Program-made: the position numbers and the translations under genes
Part shown: in pieces, positions 1-10,980 of the stretch
Layout of the letters: every line of letters begins with the position of its first letter
How positions within the stretch are numbered: position 1 is the first letter of the stretch
Assembly (NCBI GenBank): GCA_033557465.1
Contig: CM066043.1
Location: forward strand, 78,956,662-79,020,661
Reading direction: 5' to 3'
DNA from: Ichthyophis bannanicus
Lineage: Eukaryota; Chordata; Amphibia; Gymnophiona; Ichthyophiidae
DNA: 64,000 nucleotides
The notes under the pieces: model-generated
What the model saw: the letters and a program-made list of their open reading frames with translations, nothing else
Database searches by the model: none
Told to the model about the DNA's origin: nothing

Positions 1-1305
1 CACCATTTTTTGAGCAGAAATCGGCTCTGAGGATATGGGCATAAACCAGAAGTCCGCATTAGAGGGGGCAGAAGTCACGGGTCTTAGAAGGCAGGAACCA
101 CGACGTAGTGCCAGAGAGTTGCGTTGTGTTTTCAATGCCATGGCTGCCACTGTAGGTCTCAAAGAGAGGCGGCAGTGTTGGTGCCCCAGGAACATCGATG
201 CTGTAGGCAACCATCTAGTTCACCTAATGGAGAGCCAGTCCTGTCCACCCAATGATAATATTTTCCCATGTAGACAGCCATCAAAACATCTCAAAGGCCA
301 AAGAGTCACATAAGACTGACCTTTGTTTCGCGAATAACACTTCAACGGATAGTCCTCATAATGAAATTGTAAAGCAGCCCCTGATGAAGCATTAGTTGCT
401 AAACGAAGGTCTTTGTAGGGCTTATGAAGAATGAAGGTCTCCAGAGGACATCTTATAGAGGGACAGCACATTTTTCTGAGGTCTTTTCTCCTCCTCTTAT
501 GAGAATTAATGTGATTTATGGTATTTTCTCTGGAGATTCCTCTATTTAAATTAGAGTAATTTGTGATACAATTAATGTCATGCTGAGATTTTGTAAGAAT
601 TTTTTGTGATATCTTCTGTAAGGTGTTTTTTTGGTATAGAATGATTGAAGATAGAGCCAGACTCTCTGAGGCTGAATTTTTAGTCACAAAAATAACTTTA
701 TGATTATGAAAATCATTGTACCTGGAGGACGGTTTCTCTTCTAACCTGAGCAAGAACTATGAGGACATTCACAATGGGGGACAAAGAACACACAGAACCT
801 TTTAAAATGTGATTAACATGGGTAAGAAGCTTTTCACCCATGTTAAACAGTTACGCAAAAATTGTCCTATCTCACTGTGACTCATTGTCCTAGAATTTGT
901 GCACTTTTAGCCTCAGTAAGAGGAGACACTCCTGAGAACACTTTTAGATCAGCGGAGGAAAATGGCATCCATAGATTTTTATTTTCAACTATGCACACAT
1001 TATTTTCCATGAAAAAAGTACCTGCCATTGAAGTAGCCATCCACACCTGCTGCATGTTGAGGAGCAAAAATGTTGTGTGTGCTGCACAGTCTACAGATTC
1101 AGAGTTCCAGCAGACATTTTTCCATACACAATTTGCAAATTTCTCCTTAAAGATATTGGTGGCAATGTTAATTACAAACTGCACAGCTGCTTTTAAATGT
1201 ATGCTTTATGCATGTTTCCTAATAGAAACTGTCCACATTTTTTATGAGTAGGGTAGAACACGTAAATAGGGCACAGTTGTTTACTTTGAATTAGTACTAA
1301 GATGA
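1..1305. other. Unassigned AT-rich DNA with no recognisable gene
   Basis: I see no gene here. Open frames exist on both strands (the longest, 177 codons, on the minus strand at 220-753), but their composition is low-complexity and none shows a domain I recognise. A hammerhead-like hairpin lies at 371-420 and is listed separately, which suggests part of this stretch derives from a transposable element. Confidence 0.5.
371..420 (+). other. Hammerhead-ribozyme-like hairpin, degenerate
   Basis: The core CTGATGA is at 381-387. It is followed by a 4-bp stem AGCA/TGCT (388-391 with 397-400), then AAAC and a TC dinucleotide at 410-411. The order resembles a hammerhead ribozyme (CUGANGA, stem II, GAAA, stem III, UH). 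The G before AAA is missing and stem I is poor, so it is probably inactive. It belongs with the similar motifs at 12,258, 14,816, 23,672, 51,959 and 62,019. Confidence 0.3.
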
Positions 1306-1660
1306 AGGGGCTCTCCTTGAAATTAATAGGTAGCACAGTTAAAACAAATTGGAGGAAGCATTTGTTCACTCAATGTACAATTTAAGCCGTGGAATTTGTT
1401 GCCGGAAGTTGTGATGGAAGCAGTTAGCATAGCCAGGATTAGACAAGTTCCTGGAGGAAAAGTCTGTAAACCATTATTAGCCAGGTAGATTTGGGAAAGC
1501 CACTGCTTATCCTATGGTGTGAGTAGCAAGGAGTGACTCTGCTCTTTGGGATCTTGCCAGATACTTGTGACCTGGATTGGCCACTGTCAGAGGCAGGATG
1601 CTGTGCTTGTGGATGTTTTGGTCTCACCAGTATGGCACATCTTGAATGCAATTTTAGAAT
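1306..1660 (+). mobile_element. 3' end of a CR1/L3-type LINE
   Basis: A degenerate reading of the plus strand gives the end of a CR1/L3-family ORF2, around 'NLLPEVV' and then a lysine-rich stretch near 1440-1470. It continues into a 3' UTR with 'CTTGTGACCTGGATTGGCC' at about 1565-1583, ending near 'CCAGTATGGCA'. The same 3' UTR recurs at 14,925-15,125 (plus) and 16,185-16,345 (minus), showing that it is a dispersed family. The copy is 5'-truncated, as is usual for LINEs, and is noncoding. Confidence 0.7.
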
Positions 1661-2292
1661 CCTATGGGCACGATCCACAAATGTGAATGGCAGGGCTGGA
1701 CATCCCGATGTGACATCCAGCCCCGCTATCCGCCCTCAGTCTATGCTGTCTCCCAACCCCGCTGCACGTACAGAGCCGCTGTGCATGCTGTGGGGAACAG
1801 GGGCGGCACAGGGACAGAGAATGGGTTCAGCATGGACGGGACTGACCCCCTGACATGCAGGACTGATTCCAGTGACAGCCCCGTATGTCAGGGGATCGCT
1901 GGGGGGACACCTGCTTATTCTATCTCCAAGGTGGAATAAGAGCGGGGTACCCCTCCGATCCTAGCCAGCTGCCCCCCCCCCCGGTGCCCAGCAGCCCCCC
2001 ACTGGAGCGATGGGATATTCACAGTGAGTCCCCACTGCGGGCCCCAGCAGCCCCTGTTGGGGTCGGGTGGTGGGCAATCAGGGGTCACAAAGGCAGCGGG
2101 AAGATTGTGTCGCAGGGAGGAGGTCCCTGTGGCGATGCAGGGGCATGCCAGGCTGTCCCAGTGCCCGATCCTGTACCCCCTGGGCCATCTTGCTCCCGCG
2201 GTGCAGAATTAGGTCCTAACAGGCCCTTCCTGCCTGGGGGCGCCCAGACGGCCCAGACGTGCCCCTTCGGGGATTGGGCTCCACATGAAACA
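1661..2292 (+). repeat. GC-rich dispersed repeat, copy 1 (MITE-like)
   Basis: This block of about 630 bp is much richer in G and C than its surroundings. It aligns by eye along most of its length with 17,711-18,215. Shared landmarks are a start near 'GGGC.CGATCCA', 'CACAGTGAGT' and an end near 'GGGCTCCACAT'. The left start and the reverse complement of the right end look like imperfect terminal inverted repeats of about 11 bp. Short frames inside it are not conserved between copies. A non-autonomous DNA transposon is the likeliest identity; the superfamily is unknown. Confidence 0.55.
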
Positions 2293-2407
2293 AACCAAGC
2301 AAAACTCTCCACCACATGCACATATAAAAGTATATGCAAGGAGTGATCCTACTTGTATAAAGTAGGCATTCCCAGGGACGGGGCTGGGCAGTGTTTGGGC
2401 TTTGCAC

Positions 2408-3645
2408 ATTTAAGGGGGAATTTTATAATGTTATTTTCACACATATGTGATCACATATAAGCAGAAGTGGCCTATAGTAAATTTCAACCAGCTTAAAAGA
2501 ATGCATGCTGGCATGAAGGTGCGAACGTACTTTGCTGACAGGCACAACCAGGGGTAGCGGTCTGGGTGGAGTGTGGGTAGAGTTTGCAAGTATACGTGAA
2601 GATTAGAAAATACCTTAGTTTACACATGCACTTGCAAAATGTATGTGCTAATATTTACACCTGCTCTCAAGAAGGTATAAATGCCCGTGCCCGCATTCAA
2701 GGCAAAGTTCCTGGCATGAACGCTAGTATTGTAGAAAGACAAATAGATGTCTACATGCATCTTGATAATATAATGCCTAAGTGAATGCCGACTTGCCTTC
2801 TTAAACCTCTGAAAAAATGCAAGTCCTGCAACCAAGTTCAGGCACGATTTCACAAATGTGGATGTGCCAATATGGACATCTGCAGGAGAGTTTGGCTCAG
2901 TATTCAGTACCGAGGATGTCTAAGAGACATGGAGCTGTGGTTCAAACACAAGACAAGTTTCCCAAGAACACAAAGTATATCGTTGTGATTGTGGGGCGTA
3001 CTGAGGATAGCGGGGTGCCAACTTCTCTACACCCTCCAGAGGTTTTAGGGCCCATATGAACACTTTTCCAATGCCTATTCATGCCTGCAGCAAGTCTAAA
3101 CACAGACATAGTCGCAGACGTCCTCGAGTGTTCTGAAATCAATCGAGGACATCTAAATCCATAGACTGCCTTGGACACGCCTCCACCACACCCCCTGCCT
3201 ACTTGGGCATCCCCGCAGCAGAGACGTCTTAAAAAGTAATTTATAAAATGGCTCTGGGGACACCTCAGAGGTTTGGACATTTGCATGCATGTTTTTGGAT
3301 GTCCAAATCACGTCTAAGCCTTTTAAAATGACCCTGATAGGCTCCTATGTGACTATAAAATACTATCACAATTCCTGATTGAAGGTGTGGACATCACACC
3401 TGCTTGAGAGAAGGTATAAATGTCAGCAAGCGCTTTACACATGTATGCGTGTATTATGTAAAATACATTCATAAATCATGAATCTGCCCCCAAACTCTGC
3501 CCAGTGCATGCTGACCGTGCAAGTATGCAGCAGCTTGCCCGTGCTTCCTTTTAAGCATAGTCTAATTTTAAGAGAGCCCATTTAGGTGCAGAAAACTCTG
3601 TTTCACATGTGAGAATGATTTATAAAATTACCCTCATAGGGGGAA
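2408..3645. repeat. MITE-like element with inverted termini, probably compound
   Basis: The stretch starts with 'GGGGGAATTTTATAA' near 2412 and ends with 'TTATAAAATTACCCTCA' near 3629-3646, an imperfect inverted pair. Inside, 'ACACCTGCTCTCAAGAAGG' (about 2658) and 'CACCTGCTTGAGAGAAGG' (about 3397) are variants of one internal motif. The middle (about 2850-3345) matches a second family, seen again at 45,884-46,470 and rich in GACGTCC and GGACATC words. No coding capacity is visible. Confidence 0.4.
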
Positions 3646-4410
3646 ATTTCATAAAAGGGCGCCTAAGAGGAAAGTCCCAGAAAGTGTCTATTTTAAGTCT
3701 ATTTTATAAAAGCGACAAAGACATCTATGTGCCATCATAAAACCCAGAACGAGCCCCAGGGGCAATCAAAAGGGCATGTTTACCATACTGCGCTACTGGG
3801 AAGCATGGGATTCAGCACATATCAAGTTCACAGAGGTAAAAAGTACCATGCATTGAAAAGTCAGCTGCCATAAAAATCCCACAGTCCCTGAGTAGCGCAT
3901 GCTAGAGTGGAGACTGGGTGGCTCTGAGCGGGTAACATGGGAATTTTTGGCACATGCTCCTGACAATGTAGCACTTGGTATGGGCACATTTACTACCAAC
4001 ACTGATCATGCCAAAGGTAATAAGTGCAGGGGAGGCGTGATACCAACGCTAGCATCATGGAGACATGCTGGGCACGCATCCATTTTTTAATGCAGGTCCA
4101 GTGCCAACTTTGCATTCTTTTTTGAGGCCAATTGCACGCTAGCAGCACAACTGTTAGTGAACATTATCCAAATTCTCATGTTTAGATTCACACCTGCTCT
4201 GAAGAAGGTAAAAATATGTGCATAGATTTTAGGTGTGGGCACGCATGGAATAGATGTACAATATCACAATTCCACCTCTGCTCCACACCCAGGAATGCCT
4301 ATGCACAGTGCCCATATAAGCCCCTATTCAGCCACATAAGTCATTTTTTGTATGTAAAACATGTTTTACATGTTGAAAAAGCTTTATAAGATTACCTCCA
4401 TCAGTTGCAA
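3646..4410. repeat. Second MITE-like element of the same style
   Basis: It begins 'AGGGGGAAATTTCATAAAAG' at about 3648 and ends near 'CTTTATAAGATTACCTCCAT' at about 4380-4400. A third copy of the internal 'CACCTGCTCTGAAGAAGG' motif is at about 4191. The inverted relationship of the two ends and the shared internal motif group it with the preceding element. No protein is encoded. Confidence 0.35.
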
Positions 4411-6419
4411 CATGCAAAGTATTCATGCATAATCCAGCAGATATACATGTGCTTATTTAAACCTGCTCCAGGTATGTGTGCCTGCTGCCATCGGCTGCAT
4501 GTATAAGCGGGGATTTTGGAAGAGAAAGTGTACACAGATGTTCCCTTTCTGAAACTGAAGCTTTTTACCAGCAGGCTCTATTGTGCACGAAACCACGAGG
4601 AAGCAGGCAGCGTGCATTCTTGTGAAACTGTCATTTGTGTTCTTTTCTTCCCCCCTCTTAAACATGTAGCAAGGAACGCCTCCTCTTGCCCAGCTGAAAG
4701 GGCACCTGCTACTGAAGTCCAGAATTCTTCATGCCAGCCAGAGGGGAAAATCAGCAGACAAGCTGTTTTACCCGGTAAATTGCTCTTTCCCTGTGTAAAT
4801 GGCTTTGAAAATTGTCCCCATCATCTTAACTGGCTTAAATTATGTTCATTTAGATTTACCTTGTGAAATAGATTAAAAAGCCTATGGTAAAATTTGTTTC
4901 TGTGACGAGGATCATTTTCAAAGCATTTTTCCTGCGTTGATCTGCTGTCAGAAAATAGTTCTCCCCGAGCATAGCCAGACGTCTGTTGTGTTGTCAGATA
5001 GTGCACAAATGTTCAGCGGCATTGAGAGGATTATCTTCCTAGGGATCTCTCTAGGTCAGAAAAGGAAGAGTACAGGCATAGACCGCATTGGTTTCCATAT
5101 ATTTTTTCTGGCAAAACTTTACACACAAGTGCCAGTGCCCACATACCCGTTATACCCGTCATAAGTCTGAAAGTGAAAGCGCCATCCTAATTTCACTTTC
5201 AGAGTTGTCGCTGAGCCTGTGGATAAAAAGCAGGCGCAATCTTTGCCCTATTGTGGACACTTTGAAAACTATCCCTGAAAACCATGTAGTTGCTCCACTC
5301 TCTATAACAGGAATCTTCGCCATCTTTAATGGGTTTCTAGAAGGAAATGTGGCATCAGCAAACACTCTGGCAGGGAATTCCCTAGCATCAACGAAGATAG
5401 ACAGAACTTCCCCTTGGGTCTGCCCTGATCAACATAGCAAATTACACAGTCAATAACTCAGACAACTCTACATGTGTGGAAACAGTGGCCACAGTCAGTT
5501 TTATTGCCATCGCATGGAACTTATGGGGGTGGGGAACCTGCCTAGTCACCCAAGCCAAAAAAGTGGAATAAACTGGCCTACCATACTGCCAGTCTGGACT
5601 GTGGTCCACGAGAACATGGTGGGTGTCGGACCATGCCATACTGAGCTGGGCCCACACCATGCCCACTGTGGCTACATCAAGCTATGCGCTGTCTCCGAGG
5701 GAACTGGCCAGGGCACTCCTGCCTTGCTGCCAGCTAAGGGGCCCTGCCTCTTAGTCTGCAATTTTGCACATACCTGGTATTCAGCTCAGATAAGCACCAT
5801 ATGACTGCGACAAGTAAGGGAAACAATACAGTTTTACAATGCAGCAGTTATGTTCCAGAATAATCTTTGCAAGACATAGCTTTGTCCTAACTACTGGGTG
5901 GACAGGGTTAGATTGGGCCAAAAGAGACTGACTTTATGCCCAATGTTGGCTTTATCCATGCTAGTTTGGCTGTGCTCCCACCCCCTGCCATGTCATACTA
6001 TTGCATTAAATGTCATGGTATTTTTTGTTCAGCAATAAACTTCCTGCTCTCTTTTTGGCCCCTTCGTTCAAATTCTGCAATGAAGTTGTGACGGCGGCAC
6101 AGCCAATGGGGCTTCCCTTTGGGGTCTACCACTACGGTAAATTATGGGCCCTTCGCAGTGGCTCATCTCAATAACATAGGGAGGGCGGACTTCCCCTGGG
6201 GTCCACCTCAATCAACATAACACATGATGCAGTCAATAACCCCAGGTACTGCCCCAGGTACCACCTCGCATGGCGGCATTCACACAGTTTACAGATTTGC
6301 AAACTATAAATGCCTTTGAATATTAAGCCTATATTTTCTAGTACATTCTTTGGCTTGGATATCCTTCGAGACAACTAATCATTTTTATTTTACTTTTTTA
6401 TATTGATAAAATTTTATAA
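4411..6419. other. Unassigned stretch without a gene
   Basis: No coding domain is recognisable. There is a perfect 12-bp inverted repeat at 5167-5202. A diverged 50-bp direct repeat lies at about 5405-5457 and 6188-6241. The open frames around 5088-5456 and 5472-5804 have no family resemblance that I can see. Confidence 0.5.
5167..5202. repeat. Perfect 12-bp inverted repeat with GAAANNGAAA boxes
   Basis: CTGAAAGTGAAA (5167-5178) and its exact reverse complement TTTCACTTTCAG (5191-5202) flank a 12-base loop. Each arm contains GAAAGTGAAA, which fits the known GAAANNGAAA core bound by interferon regulatory factors. No gene lies nearby, so function is only a guess. Confidence 0.5.
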
Positions 6420-6668
6420 CCACATCTCTTTTCCAAGGTCATGCAACTTTGGGGTCATTTTTGACTCTCTCTTTCTCTACACACATCCAACAGATAGCTA
6501 AAAGCTGCCACTTCTTTATAACATCAGCAAAATTCATCCCTTCCTTTCTACTCACACTACTAAGACCCTTTTCCATTCACTAGTCACCTTCTGCCTTGAC
6601 TATTGTAACCTTCTCCTCTCTGGTCTCCCTCTGAATCTTCTCTTTCCCCTTCAATCTGTTCAAGTTCA
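6420..6668 (+). mobile_element. L2-like LINE, 5' piece, split by a CR1
   Basis: The plus strand reads as the RT C-terminal region of an L2-type ORF2, including 'FCLDYCNLLLSGLPL' at about 6592-6636. It stops abruptly at about 6665 where CR1 sequence starts. The reading resumes at 10,981 with 'NSAAQL', so the two pieces formed one element before the CR1 insertion. Confidence 0.7.
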
Positions 6669-6672
6669 AGGT

Positions 6673-7284
6673 ATTTAGTAGAAATTTCCTTGAGCAGAGT
6701 AGGTTGTTGAACTCTAGTAACCATCTCCGCTTTGGGAACTGCTGACACCTAATCAGGAGTTAGTGGGCCTGATTACCTGAGAGCAGCTGAGGCCTACATA
6801 AAAGGCTCCAGAGCCCTGCCCTGTTGAGGCATTCCTAACAGGGGCTCTACAGGTCAAACAACGGTAAGAATTTGAGGGTTTATTTTTATTAATTTGCTAG
6901 CTCTCTGACTGGGAGCTCTTAAAAGGGTTTTTGTATATTTTTAAAGCAAAGTTACTTTCTTTTTGGTGCTTTAGTAGAAAATTCCTTGAGCAGAGTAGAT
7001 TGTTGAACTCCAGTAACCTTCTCGGCTTTGGGAACTGCTGACACCTAATCAGGTGTTATTTTCTTCCCTACTCACCCAAACTCCCACCCACCCCTAGTGA
7101 GCAGTCTTGCTTTATAGGGCACCTCCCCATTTAACAAAGCACAGAGACTTGTAGCAACACATTTTGAATATAATTAAAGAGATTTAACTGTTTTGTCTCT
7201 GAAAGGACAGCTGGGAAACCGGCTGGTACTTGGTAGATCTCTCTCTTTTGCTTTAACAGATACCTAAGCTCCACGAACAGAACA
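6673..7284 (+). promoter_or_regulatory. CR1 5' UTR with repeated promoter-like unit
   Basis: About 86 bp starting 'TTAGTAGAAA' at 6675 recur at 6971 with roughly six differences, a period of 296 bp. In autonomous LINEs the 5' UTR carries the internal promoter, and tandem monomers there usually act as promoter units. That this unit has promoter activity is inferred from position and duplication only. Confidence 0.55.
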
Positions 7285-7973
7285 ATGGCTGGGAAAAATC
7301 GTATCGCTAAAGCTGTTGCTCCCATTACAGCTTCTGCCTCTGTCCAGACAGAGGTTCTAATACCAGTTGAAGGACCGGCTACATGTGCAGGGTGCCTGCA
7401 TGCTGAAGCTCTGCAGAAACAAGTGGAGGAACTCAGAGAGGAGGTGGTGAGGCTGAGGAGCATTCAAGACAGTGAGAAGTACATTGATGAGATGCTTCTT
7501 GCAGCAACCAAGCTCTCGAGCAGGGGAGAAGATGGGTGACAACAGAATGTCGATGGTTGGACAAAGTCACCAGGGCCTGCAAAATCACCAATCCAACTTC
7601 TCCAGCCCTTGAATTGAAGAACCATTATGCAGCTCTGGAAGTGGAGGAGGTGAAAGCAACCCTGGAAAGAGAAGAACCAGAGCTCAAGTACCCCAAAGCT
7701 GCAGAATCAGTGACCACAAGAAAGCAAAGGGTAGTGGTGGTTGGAGACTCTCTTCTGAGGGGTACTGAGGCGTCCATCTGCCAACCGGACTTGATGTCCA
7801 GAGAGGTATGCTGTCTGCCTGGTGCACAGGTGGTGTTCTCTTCAATCCTCCCTGTTGAGGGTAAAGGCCAAGGCAGAGAGGCTCGCATCTTGGAGATGAA
7901 TGCATGGCTGCGTGGATGGTGTCAGCGAGAGCATTTTGGTTTCCTAGACCATGGGATGCTGTTCCAAGGGTGA
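7285..7973 (+). pseudogene. CR1 ORF1 (coiled coil plus esterase-like domain), broken
   Basis: ORF1 of CR1 elements makes an RNA-binding or chaperone-type protein that travels with the element RNA. The first frame (7285-7539, 84 aa) has a cysteine pair (CAGC) and a heptad-like stretch 'LQKQVEELREEVVRLRSI' that should form a coiled coil. A frameshift near 7536 moves the reading to 7536-7973. That part has 'VVVVGDSLLRGTE', the GDS block of the SGNH esterase fold seen in CR1 ORF1 proteins, and ends with 'FLDHG', fitting the C-terminal D..H pair. Sequence normally expected between the 'LPGA' and 'VVFSSILPVEG' blocks seems to be missing, so this copy is internally deleted as well as frameshifted. 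Confidence 0.75.
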
Positions 7974-8037
7974 AAGGTCAACGCATCTTCGATAGTAGAC
8001 TGGCTAATCTACTGAAGAGGGCTTTAAACTAGATTCG

Positions 8038-10907
8038 TTGGGGATGGGTGAAGAAAGGCCCCAGGTAGGTGAAAGCCCCCAGGTAGGTGATACATTAAAT
8101 ATCTTTATGGAAATGGGTAACAGGGGTAACATATGGAAAGCAGTGTGTATAAATGCCTGTAGCATGGGAAATAAGATCCCTGATGTTGAAGCTTTGGTGG
8201 GAGTGGCTGACTTGGATTTAGTGGCAGTTACAGAAACATGGTTCACAGAAAATCATGATTGGGATGTAACTATACCTGGCTATACTTTATTCAGAAAGGA
8301 CAGGGTAGGAAGAAGGGGAGGAGGAGTGGCACTATATGTAAAAACTACTATTAAAGCTTGGAATTACAGAGCTTAAAAGGGAGAGAGGTGGCATTGTGGG
8401 TTAAACTAGAACGAGGGAAAGAGAAATCTATTTCCATTGGTGTGATATACAGACCTCCCTCACAAGAGGAAGAGTTGGACAGAGAATTAATTGAAGACAT
8501 ATACAGCATTGCTAGGAAAGGGGAAGTGCTACTAATAGGAGATTTCAATATGCCAGATGTTGTTTGGCACATTCCTGCTGCAGTATCATCTAGAAGTAAG
8601 GAGATCCTGGATTCTCTACAGAGAGAACTATTCAGGCAATTGGTAACAGATCCCACACGTGAAGGGGCCATACTGGACTTGGTGCTTTCCAATGGTGAAA
8701 GTGTTTCTGATGTTGTAGTGGGAGATCATTTTGCATCCAGAGATCACCAGATGGTATGGTTCAGTATTAGGACTAGAGCTGTTAGAATCCATTCAAAGGT
8801 GAGGATCTTAGACTTTAGGAAGACTAATTTTGCCAAGATGGGCCAATACCTCAGGGAGTCGTTAGTGGTATGGGAACAGCTGGGGGATGTAGAAAAACAG
8901 TGGGCAAAACTGAAAGGGGATATTTTAAGGGCAACCAACCTTTTTGTTAAAATGGTAAATAAAGATAAAAGGAAAAGGAGACCACTATGGCTTTCGAAAG
9001 AAGTAGCTGAAAAAGTGAAGAAAAAGAGGGAGGCCTTCATGAAATACAAGAGATCACAGAGAGAGGAAGACAGGCATCTATATTTGGAAAAGCTTAGAGA
9101 AGCTAGCAAAGTAGTCAGGAAGGCAAAGATTCAAAAGGAGGAGGAAATAGCCAATGCAATAAAATGGGGGGGATAAGACATTTTAAAGATATGTTAGTGA
9201 GAAGAGGAAGGGCAAAAGTGGTATTGTCAGACTCAAGGGTGCAGGGGAGGAATATGTAGAAGCTGCTAAGGATAAAGCAGAATTGCTTAACAAATATTTC
9301 TGTTCTGTGTTCACAGATGAAGAACCAGGAGCAGGACTTCAGAAAACATCCACAAACAGGAACAGAAGCTAGGGACCTCTTGAACAATTTTCAGAAGACT
9401 GTGTTCGTGAGAAACTAGCTCAACTTAAAGTAGACAAAGCGATGGGACCGGATGGGATACACCTTAGAATATTGAGGGAACTTGGGGATGTTCTAGCAGC
9501 TCCACTGACTGACCTTTTAAATGCCTCGTTGGAGTCGGGAATGGTGCCAAAGGACTGGAGAGAGGCTCATGTGGTGCCTTTACACAAAAGCGGCAGTAAG
9601 GATGTGGTTGAAAGCTACAGGCTGGTTAGTTTAACTTCGGTGGTGAGTAGATTATTGGAAACGCTGCTGAAAGAGAAAATAGTGAGGTTTCTGGAGTCCA
9701 GCGGATTACAGGATCCGAGGCAGCATGTATTCACCAGAGGCAGGTCTTGTCAGACAAATCTGATTGATTTCTTTGACTGGGTGACCAGGGAGTTGGACTG
9801 AGGGAGAGCCCTAGATGTGATGTATTTAGATTTCAGTAAAGCCTTTGACACTGTTCCTCACAGGCGACTTATAAACAAACTGAGCACCCTAGGGATGGAC
9901 CCTGAAGTTACTGCTTGGGTTAGAAATTGGTTGGGTGGGAGGCAACAAAGAGTACAGGTAAATGGAGCTCACTCTGAGGAGAAGGATGTTACCAGTGGTG
10001 TGCCCCAGGGATCTGTCCTTGGTCTGATTCTTTTTAACATCTTTGTTAGTGATATAGCGGAACGACTGTCGGGTAAGGTTTTCCCTCTTTGGGGATGATA
10101 CCAAAATCTGCAATAGAGTAGACACCCAGGAAGGTGTAGATAACTTGAGGAGGGATCTAGCTAAGCTTGAAGAATGGTCTAGAATTTGGCAGCTGGGATT
10201 TAATGTTAAAAAATGTAACGTCATGCATTTGGGCTGCAGCAATCCAAGGGAGCAATATAGTATAGGGGGTGAAGTACTTTTGTCCACTAATGAAGAGGGG
10301 GACCTGGGCGTGGTTGTGTCTGATGATCTTAAAGTAGCTAAACAGGTAGAAAAGGCAACGGCAAAAGCTAGAAGGATGCTTGGGTGTATACGGCGAGGAA
10401 TGGCTAGCAGAAAAAAGGAGGTGATAGTGCCTCTGTATAAGTCTTTGGTGCGACCTCATTTGGAGTATAGTGTGCAAATCTGGAGTCCGCACCTTCAAAG
10501 AGATGTGAACAGGATGGAGTCGGTGCAGAGGGATCGCTACTAAAATGATTAGTGGTCTTCATTATAAAGCATATGAGGACAGACTTAGGGATCTTAATAT
10601 GTACACCTTAGAGGAAAGGCGGGATTGAGGTGATATGATTGAGATGTTTAAATACCTCCATGGCATAAATGTTCAGGGAGAGAGCCTCTTTCAATTGAAA
10701 GCAAGTTCTGCTACGAGGGGACATGGGATGAGGGTGAAGGGAGATAGATTCAGGAGTGATATGCGGAAATATTTCTTTACGGAAAGAGTAGTGGATCTGT
10801 GGAATAGTCTCCCAGTGGAGGTGGTAGAGATGAGGACAGTAACTGAATTCAAAAAAGCATGGGACCAACACAGAGGATCTCTAAAGGAAAAAAGGGGACT
10901 GTTGTAG
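8038..10907 (+). pseudogene. CR1 ORF2 (endonuclease + reverse transcriptase), broken
   Basis: ORF2 nicks target DNA and primes reverse transcription from it. Endonuclease blocks are clear: 'AVTETWF' at about 8225-8246, 'GVIYRPP', 'LIGDFNMPD' and 'SRDHQMVWF' (the usual SDH has become RDH). The reverse transcriptase blocks are '[14 protein letters not shown]', '[18 protein letters not shown]', then a broken version of the FADD region at about 10,085-10,100. The C-terminal part continues at 10,145-10,543 and 10,635-10,907. The frame changes near 8360, around 9180-9440, near 10,090 and near 10,530, and stops occur near 9370 and at 9799-9801. The copy is dead but recent enough to align along its whole length with copy C. 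Confidence 0.88.
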
Positions 10908-10980
10908 TTGTTGATATGGCAGACAGACTAGATAGGCCATGTGGTCTTTTTCTGTCGTCATATTTCTATGTTTCTATGTA
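10908..10980 (+). mobile_element. CR1 3' UTR and tail repeats
   Basis: The stretch after the ORF2 stop contains 'GATAGGCCATGTGGTCTTT' and ends in 'TTTCTATGTTTCTATG'. Short octamer-like repeats instead of poly(A) are the hallmark of CR1 3' ends and are the template recognition site for the element's own reverse transcriptase. Matching ends occur at 17,380-17,408 and 45,650-45,705. Confidence 0.8.

Larger units (their letters stand above)
6669..10980 (+). mobile_element. Near full-length CR1 LINE (copy A)
   Basis: This element has the standard CR1 layout: a 5' UTR with a partial tandem repeat, an ORF1 with coiled-coil and esterase-like parts, an ORF2 with endonuclease and reverse transcriptase, and a 3' end finishing in short TTTCTATG repeats (10,961-10,980). 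It was inserted into an L2-like LINE whose reading frame is interrupted on either side. Several frameshifts and stops make it inactive. Its ORF2 closely matches the minus-strand copy C at 53,386-55,615, pointing to one family. Confidence 0.88.

Noticed and set aside
220..753. 177-codon open frame on the minus strand
   Set aside because: No recognisable domain, low-complexity composition, overlaps a hammerhead-like repeat on the other strand and lacks any second line of support.
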